Assembly: GCF_017573465.1 (NCBI RefSeq)
Contig: NZ_JAGEPF010000001.1
Location: forward strand, 62,001 to 126,000
DNA: 64,000 nt
Direction of reading: 5' to 3'
DNA from: Actinomadura violacea
Lineage (GTDB): Bacteria; Actinomycetota; Actinomycetes; Streptosporangiales; Streptosporangiaceae
Shown: positions 8,362 through 16,653 of the stretch, piece after piece
Position numbering within the stretch: position 1 is the stretch's first letter
Layout: each line of letters starts with the position of its first letter
Program-made: the position numbers and the translations under genes
The notes under the pieces: model-generated
Databases searched by the model: none
Seen by the model: only the letters and a program-made list of their open reading frames with translations
What the model was told of the DNA's origin: nothing

Positions 8362-9948
8362 TCAGGCGCGGGAGGGCCGGGCGATGGTGAAGCGGTCGAT
8401 CTCGGTGCCGTTCTCGGCCAGCGCCCGGACGGACAGCGTCGCGGTGCGGCCGCGCGGCGCCGGGGCCACGTCGACCCGGATGAACGAGTAGCCGGTGAAC
8501 CGCACCCGCGACCAGTGCACCGTCTCCGGCACCTTGTTGCGGTCCTTGTCCCACACGTAGGTGGCGACGGAGTCGAGCGGCTTCTCCTTGCCCTCGTAGG
8601 AGTCCGGCACCGGGAAGCTGTAGAGGCTCTTGCCCGCGCCGCCCGCCGTCACGTACACCACGCCGTCGCTCTCCGGACGGGACGTGCCGCCGATCGGCAG
8701 CTGCTTGCCGACCGCGTTGCCCTTGATGGCGTCGGTGCGCTCGTAGACGTGGTTGTGCCCGTTCACCACCAGGTCGACCTGGTACTTCTCGAACAGCGGC
8801 ACCCACGCGTCGCGCGCGCCGCCCTCGGAGGCGTGCTGGTTGGTGGTGGAGAACGCGCAGTGGTGGAAGAACACCACGATGAAGTCGATGCCGCGCCGCG
8901 CCCGCAGCGACTTGAGCTGCGCCTCCAGCCACGCCGTCTGCTTGCCCTTGGACAGGCCCTGGTTGGCGGGGATCTCGTAGGAGACGTCGTTGGCGTCCAG
9001 CGAGACGACGGCGGTGTTGCCGTAGACGAACGTGTACACGCCCGGCAGGTTCTTCGGGTCCGGGCCGTTCTCGGGAAGCTGGAAGCGGGCCTCCTCGCCG
9101 CCGTACCCGTTGGGCGAGAACCAGGCCTCCATGTCGTGGTTGCCGTAGCCGACCATCCACGGCACCTGCTTGGCGACGGTCTCGGTCTGGGCGAGGAACT
9201 GGTCCCACACCCGGACGTCGAAGGTGTCGCTCGTCTGCCCCGACCCGGACGGGTCGGCGTAGCAGATGTCGCCCGCGTGCAGGTGGAACGCCGGGTTCTG
9301 GCCCAGGATCAGGCTGTCGTTGGCGAGCGCGTGGTAGCTGACGCCCTGGTCGCCGAACGCGGTGAAGGTGAACTTCGACGACCGCGCCGGGGCGGTGGTG
9401 AACGTCCCGACCGTCCCGGCGAGGTGGGAGCTGGCCGGGTCGAAGCCGTCGTGGCCGACGCCGTAGTAGTAGGTCGTGCCGGGGTGCAGCCGGTCCAGCC
9501 GGACGTGCAGGTAGTACTGGGTGAAGTCGGGGCTCGACCCGACCCCGGCGGGCGTGTGGAGGCTGCGGACCTCGGCGGGGATGCGCTGCGACAGGTGCCA
9601 GGGGTGGGTGCCGATGCGCAGGAACGGCTTCTTCACCGGGACGGGGACCTGCCAGGACACGGTCATCTGCGTGCGCGGGTCGGCGCCGAACGCCAGGTGC
9701 CGGCCGATCGGCGCGACGAGCGCGCCGTCGACGTGCTCGGGGGACGGGGCGAGCAGCGGGAGGGCGGCCGGGGCCGACGCGCTCGCGGTGCCGGTGAGCA
9801 GGCCGCCCGCCGCGAGGGACCCGGCGGCGACGGCGCCGCCGCGCAGCAGGCCGCGGCGGGAGAACTTCGACTGGAGGTATTCGTGCTGCTCCGCCATGCT
9901 CATGCGCTCGGCGAGGCGCTGGGGGATGCCCATGCGAGGAGTGTTCAC
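8362..9948 (-). CDS. Secreted purple-acid-phosphatase-like metallophosphoesterase
   Basis: A 528-residue exported phosphoesterase. The N-terminus has a Tat signal (SRRGLLRGGAVAAGSLAAGG). A fibronectin-III-like N-domain of purple acid phosphatases follows (TVSWQVPVPVKKP, YYYGVGHDG), then the binuclear metal motifs GDQG, HAGDICYAD, GNHD, FFHH and VNGHNHVYER. It should hydrolyse phosphomonoesters or diesters outside the cell. The GTG at 9948 gives the longest reading; an ATG at 9933 (MGIPQRLAERMSMAEQ) is equally possible and neither has a clear Shine-Dalgarno. It is a single gene with no obvious operon partner. Confidence 0.93.
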   Translation of the reverse strand: MNTPRMGIPQRLAERMSMAEQHEYLQSKFSRRGLLRGGAVAAGSLAAGGLLTGTASASAPAALPLLAPSPEHVDGALVAPIGRHLAFGADPRTQMTVSWQVPVPVKKPFLRIGTHPWHLSQRIPAEVRSLHTPAGVGSSPDFTQYYLHVRLDRLHPGTTYYYGVGHDGFDPASSHLAGTVGTFTTAPARSSKFTFTAFGDQGVSYHALANDSLILGQNPAFHLHAGDICYADPSGSGQTSDTFDVRVWDQFLAQTETVAKQVPWMVGYGNHDMEAWFSPNGYGGEEARFQLPENGPDPKNLPGVYTFVYGNTAVVSLDANDVSYEIPANQGLSKGKQTAWLEAQLKSLRARRGIDFIVVFFHHCAFSTTNQHASEGGARDAWVPLFEKYQVDLVVNGHNHVYERTDAIKGNAVGKQLPIGGTSRPESDGVVYVTAGGAGKSLYSFPVPDSYEGKEKPLDSVATYVWDKDRNKVPETVHWSRVRFTGYSFIRVDVAPAPRGRTATLSVRALAENGTEIDRFTIARPSRA

Positions 9949-10104
9949 GGCCGTCAGGGTGGCGAACGATTCGTGCGCCGGGGCGTCCGCGACATGAACG
10001 GACGGCGTACGCCCTGCGGCGAGAAGATCACCGCCCGGCGAGCCCCGCAGGTCACGGCCCCGCCGCCCGCCCGGCCCGCCACCGCACGCGAGCCGAGCGC
10101 GGGG

Positions 10105-10266
10105 CTATCCGAGGCTGAGGGCGGCGATCCAGAAGAGGATCTGGGTCACCAGGAGGAACGCGCCGAGGACGCAGACCCCCACCGGCAGCCGGTAGGCGGG
10201 CCGGGGGTCAGCTTGCCTGGGGTACCAGGGAGAGCCCTGCTCGGCGGGCCTGTTCGACGCTGTCAT
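10105..10266 (-). CDS. Small single-pass membrane protein, nested over upstream gene end
   Basis: A 53-residue open frame. The first 25 residues are polar and proline-rich; the rest is one hydrophobic helix (LPVGVCVLGAFLLVTQILF) ending two residues past IAALSLG. Its ATG lies inside the last 59 bp of the preceding gene in another frame, with AGGAGG 7 nt upstream, an ideal ribosome site embedded in that gene's codons. This supports real translation coupled to the upstream membrane protein. Function is unknown. Confidence 0.6.
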   Translation of the reverse strand: MTASNRPAEQGSPWYPRQADPRPAYRLPVGVCVLGAFLLVTQILFWIAALSLG

Positions 10267-11149
10267 GGAGGGCCTCCTCGATCTGCCGTGCCCGCTCGGT
10301 CAGGTCGTCGATCTCGGCGATGGCCAGGTCGTCGCGGACCGTGCGGGCCAGCAGGTCGCGGTAGGCGTCGTTGCCTTCGGCCAGGTTGTGCAGGGCGCGC
10401 AGCTCCAGCAGCGCCTGGTCGGCGGCCCGTGTGCGCGCGGCGTAGCGTTCGAGCGCCTCGACGCGCTTGATGACGGACTCGGTCGCCAGGTTCAGCGCCT
10501 TGCGCTGCGGGCGCAGCGCCTCCTCGACGCGCGGCGTGCTGAGCCCCATCGTCCGCTGCAGCTGCTCGTCGTGCAGGCGGGTCAGCTCGGCGAGCGTCCG
10601 GGCGATGTCCCAGAGCTGCCGCGGCAGGGTCACCGTGTTCCGCACCTCGTCCAGGAGACCCTCCTGGTTGACCTCGGAGCGGATCACGCCGTTGGCGGCC
10701 GCCTGCGCGCGCAGCAGCAGGTCGGGGGCGGGGCCGTCCAGTTCCTCCGGACGGATATAGCCGTCCTTGTGGCGCCGGATCAGTTTCGGCAATTCCGGCT
10801 CACCCGAGAGCAGCAGCACGACCAGGAAGGCGATGATTTGGAGCGGTACGCCGAGCACCATGTTCAAGGCGAAACCGGTCAGGCCGAAAAGGGCGATGGG
10901 CGTGATGACCGCCGCTTCGGCGGCGATGCCGACGAGCCGCGCCCATTTCCCGTACTGCCAGCACGCGACGGCGGGCAGGTAGACCCAGATCGGCGCCTGG
11001 ATCGCGGCCAGCGTGGCGGTCTGGAAGCCGCGCCCGCCGAAGCGCGGGGGCGGCGGCGCGGCCGACGGATGCGGCAGCAACGGCGCGTTGGCCGCGAGGA
11101 CGTCGCGCGCCGCTTCGGGAATGTCCGGGTCGAACACCACTCGTGGCAT
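10208..11149 (-). CDS. Membrane protein with C-terminal coiled coil, unknown function
   Basis: A 313-residue protein. A soluble N-terminus with proline-rich stretch (residues 1-40) is followed by two or three hydrophobic segments (APIWVYLPAVACW, AAVITPIALFGLTGFALNMV, LQIIAFLVVLLLSG) and about 190 residues of charged helix likely to form coiled coil (VIKRVEALERYAARTRAADQ). The start MPRVVFDPD was chosen as the first ATG in the compact reading. It appears to form an operon with the 53-residue membrane protein that overlaps its end. I recognise no named family. Confidence 0.75.
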   Translation of the reverse strand: MPRVVFDPDIPEAARDVLAANAPLLPHPSAAPPPPRFGGRGFQTATLAAIQAPIWVYLPAVACWQYGKWARLVGIAAEAAVITPIALFGLTGFALNMVLGVPLQIIAFLVVLLLSGEPELPKLIRRHKDGYIRPEELDGPAPDLLLRAQAAANGVIRSEVNQEGLLDEVRNTVTLPRQLWDIARTLAELTRLHDEQLQRTMGLSTPRVEEALRPQRKALNLATESVIKRVEALERYAARTRAADQALLELRALHNLAEGNDAYRDLLARTVRDDLAIAEIDDLTERARQIEEALHDSVEQARRAGLSLVPQAS

Positions 11150-11220
11150 CACGCTGAAATCCTCCACGAGTCGGCGGATCCCCCACAAGGGGATGGCGCA
11201 ATTGTGGATAACCTCGCCTG

Positions 11221-12540
11221 TCAGCCGGGAAGTGCCAGGTGGCGCGGGTTGGCGACCGTGAGCTTGTCGATGATCGAGGCGCGGATCGCGGCCACGACCT
11301 CGTCGCGGCGGTCGTCGAGGGCGCCGTCGCGGACGGCGGCCGCGAGGTCGGCGTCGGACGCGCAGCCGAGTCCGCGCAGGCGAGCCGCGTGCGCGGCCCG
11401 GTGCGCCTCGCCGAGCAGCAGTTCGCGGCGCGCGATGCGCAGCGCGGACGCGGCGACCCGGGCATGGAACCGCAGCCGCTCGTCCGGCTGCTCGGCCTCC
11501 AGCAGGAACGCGCCGGCGGCGTCGATGAGCGCGGCCGCGTCCGGACGGTCGTGCGCCGGCGGCCCGGACGGGGCGCCGGGCGCCGCGGCGAGGGGGTCGG
11601 CGACGGTGACGGGCGACGTCAGGCCGAGCGCGAGCAGCATGTCGTGCTCCTGCTCGCAGACCTTCCGGCCGAGCACCGCGTACTCGATGGAGGTGTCCGT
11701 CCCGCTGAGGAAGCGTTCGGCCTGGTGGCGGCAGAGGACCGTCCAGCGGAGCGTCCCGTAGACCTCCCACCAGCGCAGTTCCTCGACGGTGGGCGGCGTG
11801 CCGCCGGCATCGGCGTACCCGGCGAGCAGGTCCTCGCGGGAGCCGAACCCGCCGGCGGGGTGCGGGGAGCCGAACCGCCACGCCTTCACGCACAGCCAGC
11901 CGAGGTCCTCGGCGGGGTCGCCGAGGTGGGTGAGCTCCCAGTCCAGGACGCCGGTGACGCCGTCCGGCGCGATCATCAGGTTGCCGTTGCGGAAGTCGCC
12001 GTGCACGACCGCCCGGCGGCCGGACGCGGCGGGCCGGTGCTCGCGCAGCCAGCGCAGCGCCAGCTCGACGGCGGGGCGCGGCTCGTCGAACGCCTCGTAG
12101 TAGGCGGTGATCGCGGTGAGCGGGTCGTCGGCCGGCAGGCCGGGGACGGGCTCCATCGTGTGCAGCCGGGCGAGGACGGCGCCGAGGTCGCGGGCCAGCC
12201 GGGGCCGGACGGCGGCGAACGCGCCGTCGCGCAGCAGCCGGCGCGGGATCGTCTCGCCGGCCAGCCGTTCCATGATCAGGAACGGGGTGCCGGCGAGGTC
12301 GGGCCCGTGGTCGACCAGGGTCGGGACGGGCACGCCGGCGCGGGCGGCGGACGCCAGCAGCGCCGCCTCGCGCGCCATCGCGTCCGGCTCGGGCGCCGCC
12401 GGCGGGTCGCGGCGCAGGATGAGGGCGCGGCCGCCCGCGTCGAACGACCAGGTCTCGCGGCTGGCGCCGCCGGAGAGCCGGTGCAGGTCCGCGACGTCCG
12501 CGCCGAGCCGGGCGGCGAGCGCGGCCTCCAGCGCGCTCAT
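11221..12540 (-). CDS. APH-family kinase fused to a DUF6285 domain
   Basis: A 439-residue protein. Residues 1-300 form an aminoglycoside-phosphotransferase-like kinase: GGASRETW loop, ALILRRDP lysine, FLIMERLAGE hinge, catalytic VVHGDFRNGNLMI and metal-binding GVLDWELTHLGDP. The last 110 residues (FHARVAASALRIARRELL to ASIIDKLTVANPRHL) match the helical DUF6285 pattern, more often a separate gene. This kinase class is the one fused to acyl-CoA dehydrogenase in mammalian ACAD10/ACAD11, which phosphorylates 4-hydroxyacyl-CoA. An acyl-CoA dehydrogenase lies in the divergent operon at 14954. It overlaps the NTF2-like gene by 4 nt. True antibiotic kinase activity is unlikely. Confidence 0.88.
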   Translation of the reverse strand: MSALEAALAARLGADVADLHRLSGGASRETWSFDAGGRALILRRDPPAAPEPDAMAREAALLASAARAGVPVPTLVDHGPDLAGTPFLIMERLAGETIPRRLLRDGAFAAVRPRLARDLGAVLARLHTMEPVPGLPADDPLTAITAYYEAFDEPRPAVELALRWLREHRPAASGRRAVVHGDFRNGNLMIAPDGVTGVLDWELTHLGDPAEDLGWLCVKAWRFGSPHPAGGFGSREDLLAGYADAGGTPPTVEELRWWEVYGTLRWTVLCRHQAERFLSGTDTSIEYAVLGRKVCEQEHDMLLALGLTSPVTVADPLAAAPGAPSGPPAHDRPDAAALIDAAGAFLLEAEQPDERLRFHARVAASALRIARRELLLGEAHRAAHAARLRGLGCASDADLAAAVRDGALDDRRDEVVAAIRASIIDKLTVANPRHLALPG

Positions 12541-12947
12541 GCGCGGGCCGCGCGCTGGGCGGCGGCGAGGTCGCGGAGCGGGTCGCTGCCGCGCGTGTCG
12601 GCGTACTCCTCGATGCGCGCGATGCGCCCGGAGCCGTCCACGGTGACGAACAGGCAGGCGGCGATCTCGAGGGGCGATCCGTCCGGGAGCGTCCCGCGCA
12701 GGACGTGCCGCTGGACGTACCCGCCGGGCAGCGCGTCGCGGCGGATCTCCTCGTAGCGGAAGTCGCCGAGGTTGCGCGACAGCCAGCGGAGCGTGCGGAG
12801 GTTGTCGTCGACGCCCTGCTCCGTGCCGCCGCCGGGGCCGGGACCGTTGTGCCAGATCAGCGCGCCGGGCGCGTAGAGGGAGCGGAGCGTGTCGACGTCG
12901 CCGCCGGTGATGGCGGCCATGAAGCGGTCGGCGAGTTCCTCGTGCAC
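12537..12947 (-). CDS. NTF2-like (SnoaL/ketosteroid-isomerase fold) protein
   Basis: A 136-residue single-domain protein. It starts with the usual helix (EELADRFMAAITGGDVDTLRSLYAPGALIWHNG) and has the strand-rich core with FVTVDGSGRIARIEEYAD. The fold serves as a small isomerase, hydratase or binding protein. It overlaps the kinase start by 4 nt and lies 11 bp after the TetR gene, so TetR, this gene and the kinase form one minus-strand operon; a role in the same lipid or terpenoid breakdown path is inferred. Confidence 0.85.
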   Translation of the reverse strand: MHEELADRFMAAITGGDVDTLRSLYAPGALIWHNGPGPGGGTEQGVDDNLRTLRWLSRNLGDFRYEEIRRDALPGGYVQRHVLRGTLPDGSPLEIAACLFVTVDGSGRIARIEEYADTRGSDPLRDLAAAQRAARA

Positions 12948-12958
12948 GCGGGTCTCCT

Positions 12959-13612
12959 TCAGGGGGACTGCTCGGGGGCGGGGCGCAGGCCGAGGGCCCG
13001 GACGTTGAGGGCGTCGAGGGTGTCCAGGAGGCGATCGGTGTCGGACGGGTCGTCGCCCTGGACGAGCCAGAGGTACAGGGAGTGGTCCACCATGGCGGCC
13101 AGCGCGCGCGCCGTCATCTCCGGGTCGATGTCAGGGCCGACGAGTCCGGCGCGCTGCCAGCGCTCGATCGCCCGCGCGGACCGTCCGACGGACTCGGCGC
13201 GGTGCTTGCGCCGCATCTCCTGGAACTCCTCGTTGAACGTGGAGACCTGCTCGATGATGGCCATCATCTTGGCGTTGCGCCGGTACGCCTCGTAGTAGGC
13301 GCGGTTGGCGTTGCGGACGCGCGCGGCGGGTTCGGCGGCGGCGGAGTCGGCGCCGGGGGTGAAGGAGTGCCGGGTCATGTCCTCGAACAGCCGGTCGGCG
13401 ACCTCGAGGAAGACGGCTTCCTTGGAAGGGAAGTAGGTGTAGAAGGAGCCGTAGGCGACCTTGGCGTGCCGGGCGATGTGCGCGACGCGGGTGTCGAGGA
13501 AGCCGCGCTCCTCGAAGACCTCGCGGGCCGCGGCGATGAGGCGCTCCCTGGTGCGCGCGCCGCGCTCGGTCAGCGGCGCCTGCGGGCTCTCGCCGGCCCC
13601 CGTCTCCGCCAT
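12959..13612 (-). CDS. TetR-family regulator of the catabolic cluster
   Basis: A 217-residue TetR protein with N-terminal helix-turn-helix (RERLIAAAREVFEERGF, HIARHAKVAYGSFYTYFPSK) and a large ligand-binding C-domain. The ATG at 13612 was preferred for its AGGGAGC ribosome site; an upstream in-frame start would add 29 residues over the promoter. It is divergent from VOC, AhpD-like and acyl-CoA dehydrogenase genes, with a candidate operator at 13698-13724, so it probably represses both directions until an acyl-CoA-like inducer binds. Confidence 0.92.
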   Translation of the reverse strand: MAETGAGESPQAPLTERGARTRERLIAAAREVFEERGFLDTRVAHIARHAKVAYGSFYTYFPSKEAVFLEVADRLFEDMTRHSFTPGADSAAAEPAARVRNANRAYYEAYRRNAKMMAIIEQVSTFNEEFQEMRRKHRAESVGRSARAIERWQRAGLVGPDIDPEMTARALAAMVDHSLYLWLVQGDDPSDTDRLLDTLDALNVRALGLRPAPEQSP

Positions 13613-13654
13613 GCCCTGCTCCCTTTCGCCCGCCCCGCGAGGCCCCGGCGGGGG

Positions 13655-13684
13655 TTGACAAGCCAATGCCCGCGGGAACAGTAT
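13655..13684 (+). promoter_or_regulatory. Candidate promoter toward the VOC/AhpD/ACAD operon
   Basis: TTGACA at 13655-13660 is a perfect -35 hexamer. CAGTAT, 18 nt further on, is a plausible -10. The start of transcription would then fall just before the inverted repeat at 13698, so a bound TetR protein could block it. Confidence 0.5.
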
Positions 13685-13697
13685 CCGAGCATCGAGC

Positions 13698-13724
13698 AAG
13701 TTGATATGACTGTCAAGTCAACTT
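13698..13724. promoter_or_regulatory. Candidate TetR operator
   Basis: An inverted repeat AAGTTGA-N13-TCAACTT, with a nested TTGA-N8-TCAA, lies between the divergent TetR and VOC genes. The position just downstream of the -10 fits repression of the plus-strand operon. Confidence 0.5.
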
Positions 13725-13741
13725 CGGGGAAGGGGCCCCAC

Positions 13742-14323
13742 ATGCCCGCGAACAGCGAGTTCGAGCTCGGTGGGATCAACCACCTCGCGCTCGTCTCGTC
13801 CGACATGCAGCGGACGATCGACTTCTACTCCGGCGTCCTCGGGATGCCGCTCATCAAGACCCTCGACCTGCCCGCCGGCATGGGCCAGCACTTCTTCTTC
13901 GACTGCGGCGGCGGCGACTGCGTCGCGTTCTTCTGGTTCCCCGACGCGCCCGACGGCGTCCCCGGGATCTCCGCGCCGAAGACCCGTCCCGAGCAGGGCG
14001 AGCTGCTCAGCGCCGTCGGGTCGATGAACCACGTCGCGTTCCACGTCCCGGTCGAGAAGTTCGAGGAGTACCGGATCCGCCTGCAGGACAAGGGCGTCGA
14101 GGTCAGCCCGATCCTCAACCACGACGACAGCGAATGGGGCGTCGCCCCGACGTTCGACGACGGCGTGTTCGTCCGCTCGTTCTACTTCCAGGACCCCGAC
14201 GGGATCCTGCTCGAGTTCGCCTGCTGGACCCGCACGTTCGGCGAGTCCGACGTCTCCCACGAGCCGAAGACGGCCGCCGACCGCACCGTCACCAAGGAGA
14301 AGAGCAATGCCGCGTCTGCGTGA
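13742..14323 (+). CDS. VOC-family (glyoxalase/extradiol dioxygenase-like) protein
   Basis: A 193-residue protein built from two beta-alpha-beta-beta-beta modules: INHLALVSSDMQRTIDFYSG and MNHVAFHVPVEKFEEYRIRL, closing with FQDPDGILLEFACW, whose Glu and the two His are the usual metal ligands. The family includes glyoxalases, extradiol dioxygenases and epimerases; the substrate is not readable. A charged C-terminal tail ends the protein. It overlaps the next gene by 17 nt in an operon with an AhpD-like protein and an acyl-CoA dehydrogenase. Confidence 0.9.
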   Translation: MPANSEFELGGINHLALVSSDMQRTIDFYSGVLGMPLIKTLDLPAGMGQHFFFDCGGGDCVAFFWFPDAPDGVPGISAPKTRPEQGELLSAVGSMNHVAFHVPVEKFEEYRIRLQDKGVEVSPILNHDDSEWGVAPTFDDGVFVRSFYFQDPDGILLEFACWTRTFGESDVSHEPKTAADRTVTKEKSNAASA

Positions 14324-14954
14324 GGTCCCCCGCGCCGAGGTCACCGACGAGCGCATCCTGTTCTTCTACGACCACCTGTTCGCGCCCGACCGCGACCCGG
14401 CCGTCGACCACGGCACCGCGACCGGCTCGCCCGGCGACTGGTGGACGGTGTTCGCGCAGGACCCGGACGTGTTCAACCACGCTGTCCGCGGCTTCGCCCT
14501 CTACCGCAACGCCGCGCTCGACCCGGTGCTGCGCGAGCTCGGCCAGTGCCGGGCCGGGTGGGCGCGCGGCAGCCAGTTCGTGTTCTCGCAGCACTGCAAG
14601 CAGATGCGGGCGCTCGGCATGTCCGAGGACCGGATCGAGTCCGTCCCGCACTGGCAGACCGCCGACTGCTACTCGGAGCTGGAGCGGGCCGTCCTCGCCT
14701 ACACCGACGCGCTCGTCCTGGAGGGCGGGCGCGTCCCGGACCGGGTGTTCGAGATCCTGCAGAAGCACCTGTCCGACAAGGAGATCCTGCAGCTCACCTA
14801 CATCACCTGCATGTACGAGATGCACGCGACGATGTCGCGGGCGCTGCGGCTGGAGTTCGACGACCGTCCCGAGCCGATCGTCGAGGTGGCCGCGCCCGAG
14901 GGCTACGGCAACCGCGACATCTCCGACGACCTGACGGGCGGGGGACGGGCCTGA
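14307..14954 (+). CDS. Carboxymuconolactone decarboxylase/AhpD-like protein
   Basis: A 215-residue, all-helical protein of the CMD/AhpD fold: DVFNHAVRGFALYRN, WARGSQFVFSQHCKQMRALG, YTDALVLEGGRVPDRVFE and QLTYITCMYEMHATM. True AhpD peroxidases carry CxxC; here only one cysteine remains (SQHC), so thiol peroxidase activity is doubtful. The start lies inside the VOC gene and the stop overlaps the next ATG as TGATG, showing tight coupling. A role in ring- or lipid-breakdown follows from context only. Confidence 0.85.
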   Translation: MPRLREVPRAEVTDERILFFYDHLFAPDRDPAVDHGTATGSPGDWWTVFAQDPDVFNHAVRGFALYRNAALDPVLRELGQCRAGWARGSQFVFSQHCKQMRALGMSEDRIESVPHWQTADCYSELERAVLAYTDALVLEGGRVPDRVFEILQKHLSDKEILQLTYITCMYEMHATMSRALRLEFDDRPEPIVEVAAPEGYGNRDISDDLTGGGRA

Positions 14955-16123
14955 TGCTGTTCCCCGTCCCGGACCGGGTGCGGGGCGTCCGCGACGCCGT
15001 CCACGCGTTCATGACCGAGCGCGTGGAGCCGGCCGAGCCCGCCCTGAACGCCGGCGACCGCGACACCCTCCTCCGCCTCCGCGACGAGGCGAAGAAGGAA
15101 GGGCTCTGGGCGCTCGGGCACCCGAAGGAGCTGGGCGGCGGCGGCCTGCCGTTCCTGGACTACGTGTACGTCAACGAGGTGCAGGGACGCAGCGAATGGG
15201 GGCAGCTCGCCCTCGGCACGTTCACGCTCCAGGACTCGCTGATGCTGCACAAGTACGCGAGCCCGCGCTGGCGCGACCGCTACCTCGCCCCGATGGTCGC
15301 CGGTGAGGTGTCGCCGAGCTTCGCGATGACCGAGCCCGACCACGCGGGCTCCGACCCGACGCAGCTGCGGACGAAGGCCGTCCTCGACGGCGACGAATGG
15401 GTGATCACCGGACGCAAGTGGTTCACCACGGGCGCCGCGCAGGCCGCCTACACGACCGTCATGTGCCGCACCGAGCCCGACGGGACGGCCCCGCACCGCG
15501 CCTTCAGCATGATCATCGTGCCGACGGACACGCCGGGGTACCGGATCGTGCGGGAGACGCCCGTCCTCGGCCTGAACGGCGGGCACTACGAGGTCGCCTA
15601 CGAGGACGTCCGAGTGCCCGCCGACCACCTCCTCGGCCCGCGCGGGCACGGCTTCGTCATCGCGCAGGACCGGCTCGGCCCCGGCCGCATCTTCCACTGC
15701 ATGCGCTGGCTCGGCCAGGCGCAGCGCGCGTTCGAGCTGATGTGCGCGCGGCTCGGGACGCGCGTCGCGTTCGGCGAGCCGCTGTCGGCGAAGCAGCTGA
15801 TGCAGCAGCATGTCTTCGACTCCTACACCGAGATCCAGGCGTCCCGCCTCCTCACCCTCCAGGCCGCCGAGCAGATCGACGCGGGCGACCATGGCTTTGG
15901 GGCGGATGCACGCATCGAGATCGGCGCGATCAAGGTCGTCGGCGCGCGGATGCTGCACAACGTCGTCGACCGGGCCGTCCAGGTCCACGGGGCCGCCGGC
16001 CTCACCGACGACCTGCCGCTGTCGCGCATGTACCGGCACGCCCGCGAGGCCCGCCTCTACGACGGCCCCGACGAGGTCCACATCCAGAGCACCGCCCGCC
16101 GCATCCTGAAGGCCATGCCCTGA
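14954..16123 (+). CDS. Acyl-CoA dehydrogenase
   Basis: A 389-residue FAD enzyme. It has the middle-domain signature SFAMTEPDHAGSDPTQL and WVITGRKWFTTGA, the C-terminal helical bundle with GAARMLHNVVDRAVQ-like packing (VVGARMLHNVVDRAVQVHGA) and the late QVHGAAGLTDDLPLSRMYR segment. It should catalyse alpha,beta-dehydrogenation, or a related elimination, of an acyl-CoA. The pattern LGGGGLPFLDYVYVNEVQG and nearby APH kinase recall the ACAD10/ACAD11 group. It is the last gene of the VOC/AhpD operon. Confidence 0.92.
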   Translation: MLFPVPDRVRGVRDAVHAFMTERVEPAEPALNAGDRDTLLRLRDEAKKEGLWALGHPKELGGGGLPFLDYVYVNEVQGRSEWGQLALGTFTLQDSLMLHKYASPRWRDRYLAPMVAGEVSPSFAMTEPDHAGSDPTQLRTKAVLDGDEWVITGRKWFTTGAAQAAYTTVMCRTEPDGTAPHRAFSMIIVPTDTPGYRIVRETPVLGLNGGHYEVAYEDVRVPADHLLGPRGHGFVIAQDRLGPGRIFHCMRWLGQAQRAFELMCARLGTRVAFGEPLSAKQLMQQHVFDSYTEIQASRLLTLQAAEQIDAGDHGFGADARIEIGAIKVVGARMLHNVVDRAVQVHGAAGLTDDLPLSRMYRHAREARLYDGPDEVHIQSTARRILKAMP

Positions 16124-16140
16124 GCGTCCTCACCCGGCCG

Positions 16141-16172
16141 TCAGGGGGACTTGACGTCAGGGGGACTTGACG
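16141..16172. repeat. Perfect 2 x 16 bp tandem duplication
   Basis: TCAGGGGGACTTGACG is repeated head to tail with no mismatch, 17 bp after the acyl-CoA dehydrogenase stop and 14 bp before the next ATG. Each unit contains TTGACG, so the duplication also doubles a possible -35-like element, although it is close to the start codon for that. Confidence 0.8.
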
Positions 16173-16186
16173 GGAGGGTGGAGAGC

Positions 16187-16567
16187 ATGATCACTCCGGA
16201 TGGGATCGAGAAAGAGTTCACGCTGCTGACGGCCGCCGGGCGGCACGACGAGCTGTGGGTGCGCGACACGATGGGCGACGTGCCGCTGCTGCGCGAGGAG
16301 GCCCTCGAACGGCTCGCGCTCGGCGAGGTGATCGCGCGCAAGGCGGTGTACGGGCGGCAGCTCGCGGTGCGGACGGCGCGCGAGGCCGGCGCGTCGTGGT
16401 CGCAGATCGGCGCCGCGCTCGGGATGAGCAAGCAGGCCGCCTGGGAGGCGCACGCGCGCTGGATCGACGACCAGGAGGAGCAGCGCCGCGGCTGCGACTA
16501 CAAGGGGATGGACGAGGCGCAGGTCGCGCGGGCCCGCGAGCTGGCCGGACGGGTCGAGGAGGGCTGA
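16187..16567 (+). CDS. Small helix-turn-helix protein
   Basis: A 126-residue, highly charged helical protein. A helix-turn-helix-like segment lies mid-protein (EAGASWSQIGAALGMSKQAA), after a helix LREEALERLALGEVIARKAV. The ATG follows GGAGGGTGGAG. Such small actinobacterial proteins are usually annotated as hypothetical DNA-binding proteins. Nothing nearby defines a target; the tandem duplication just upstream might be its own operator. Confidence 0.8.
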   Translation: MITPDGIEKEFTLLTAAGRHDELWVRDTMGDVPLLREEALERLALGEVIARKAVYGRQLAVRTAREAGASWSQIGAALGMSKQAAWEAHARWIDDQEEQRRGCDYKGMDEAQVARARELAGRVEEG

Positions 16568-16653
16568 CCTCGCCGTGTCCGCGCGGCATTCGTGATCTTG
16601 GTGGGGCGGGCGGCCTAGGATGCGGCGTGAATCTGCTTCACCGGGGGACGCGG

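Noticed and set aside
11239..12756. Long plus-strand frame opposite the kinase and NTF2-like genes
   Set aside because: It is an antisense shadow without any recognisable motif; the minus-strand genes show complete catalytic motifs.
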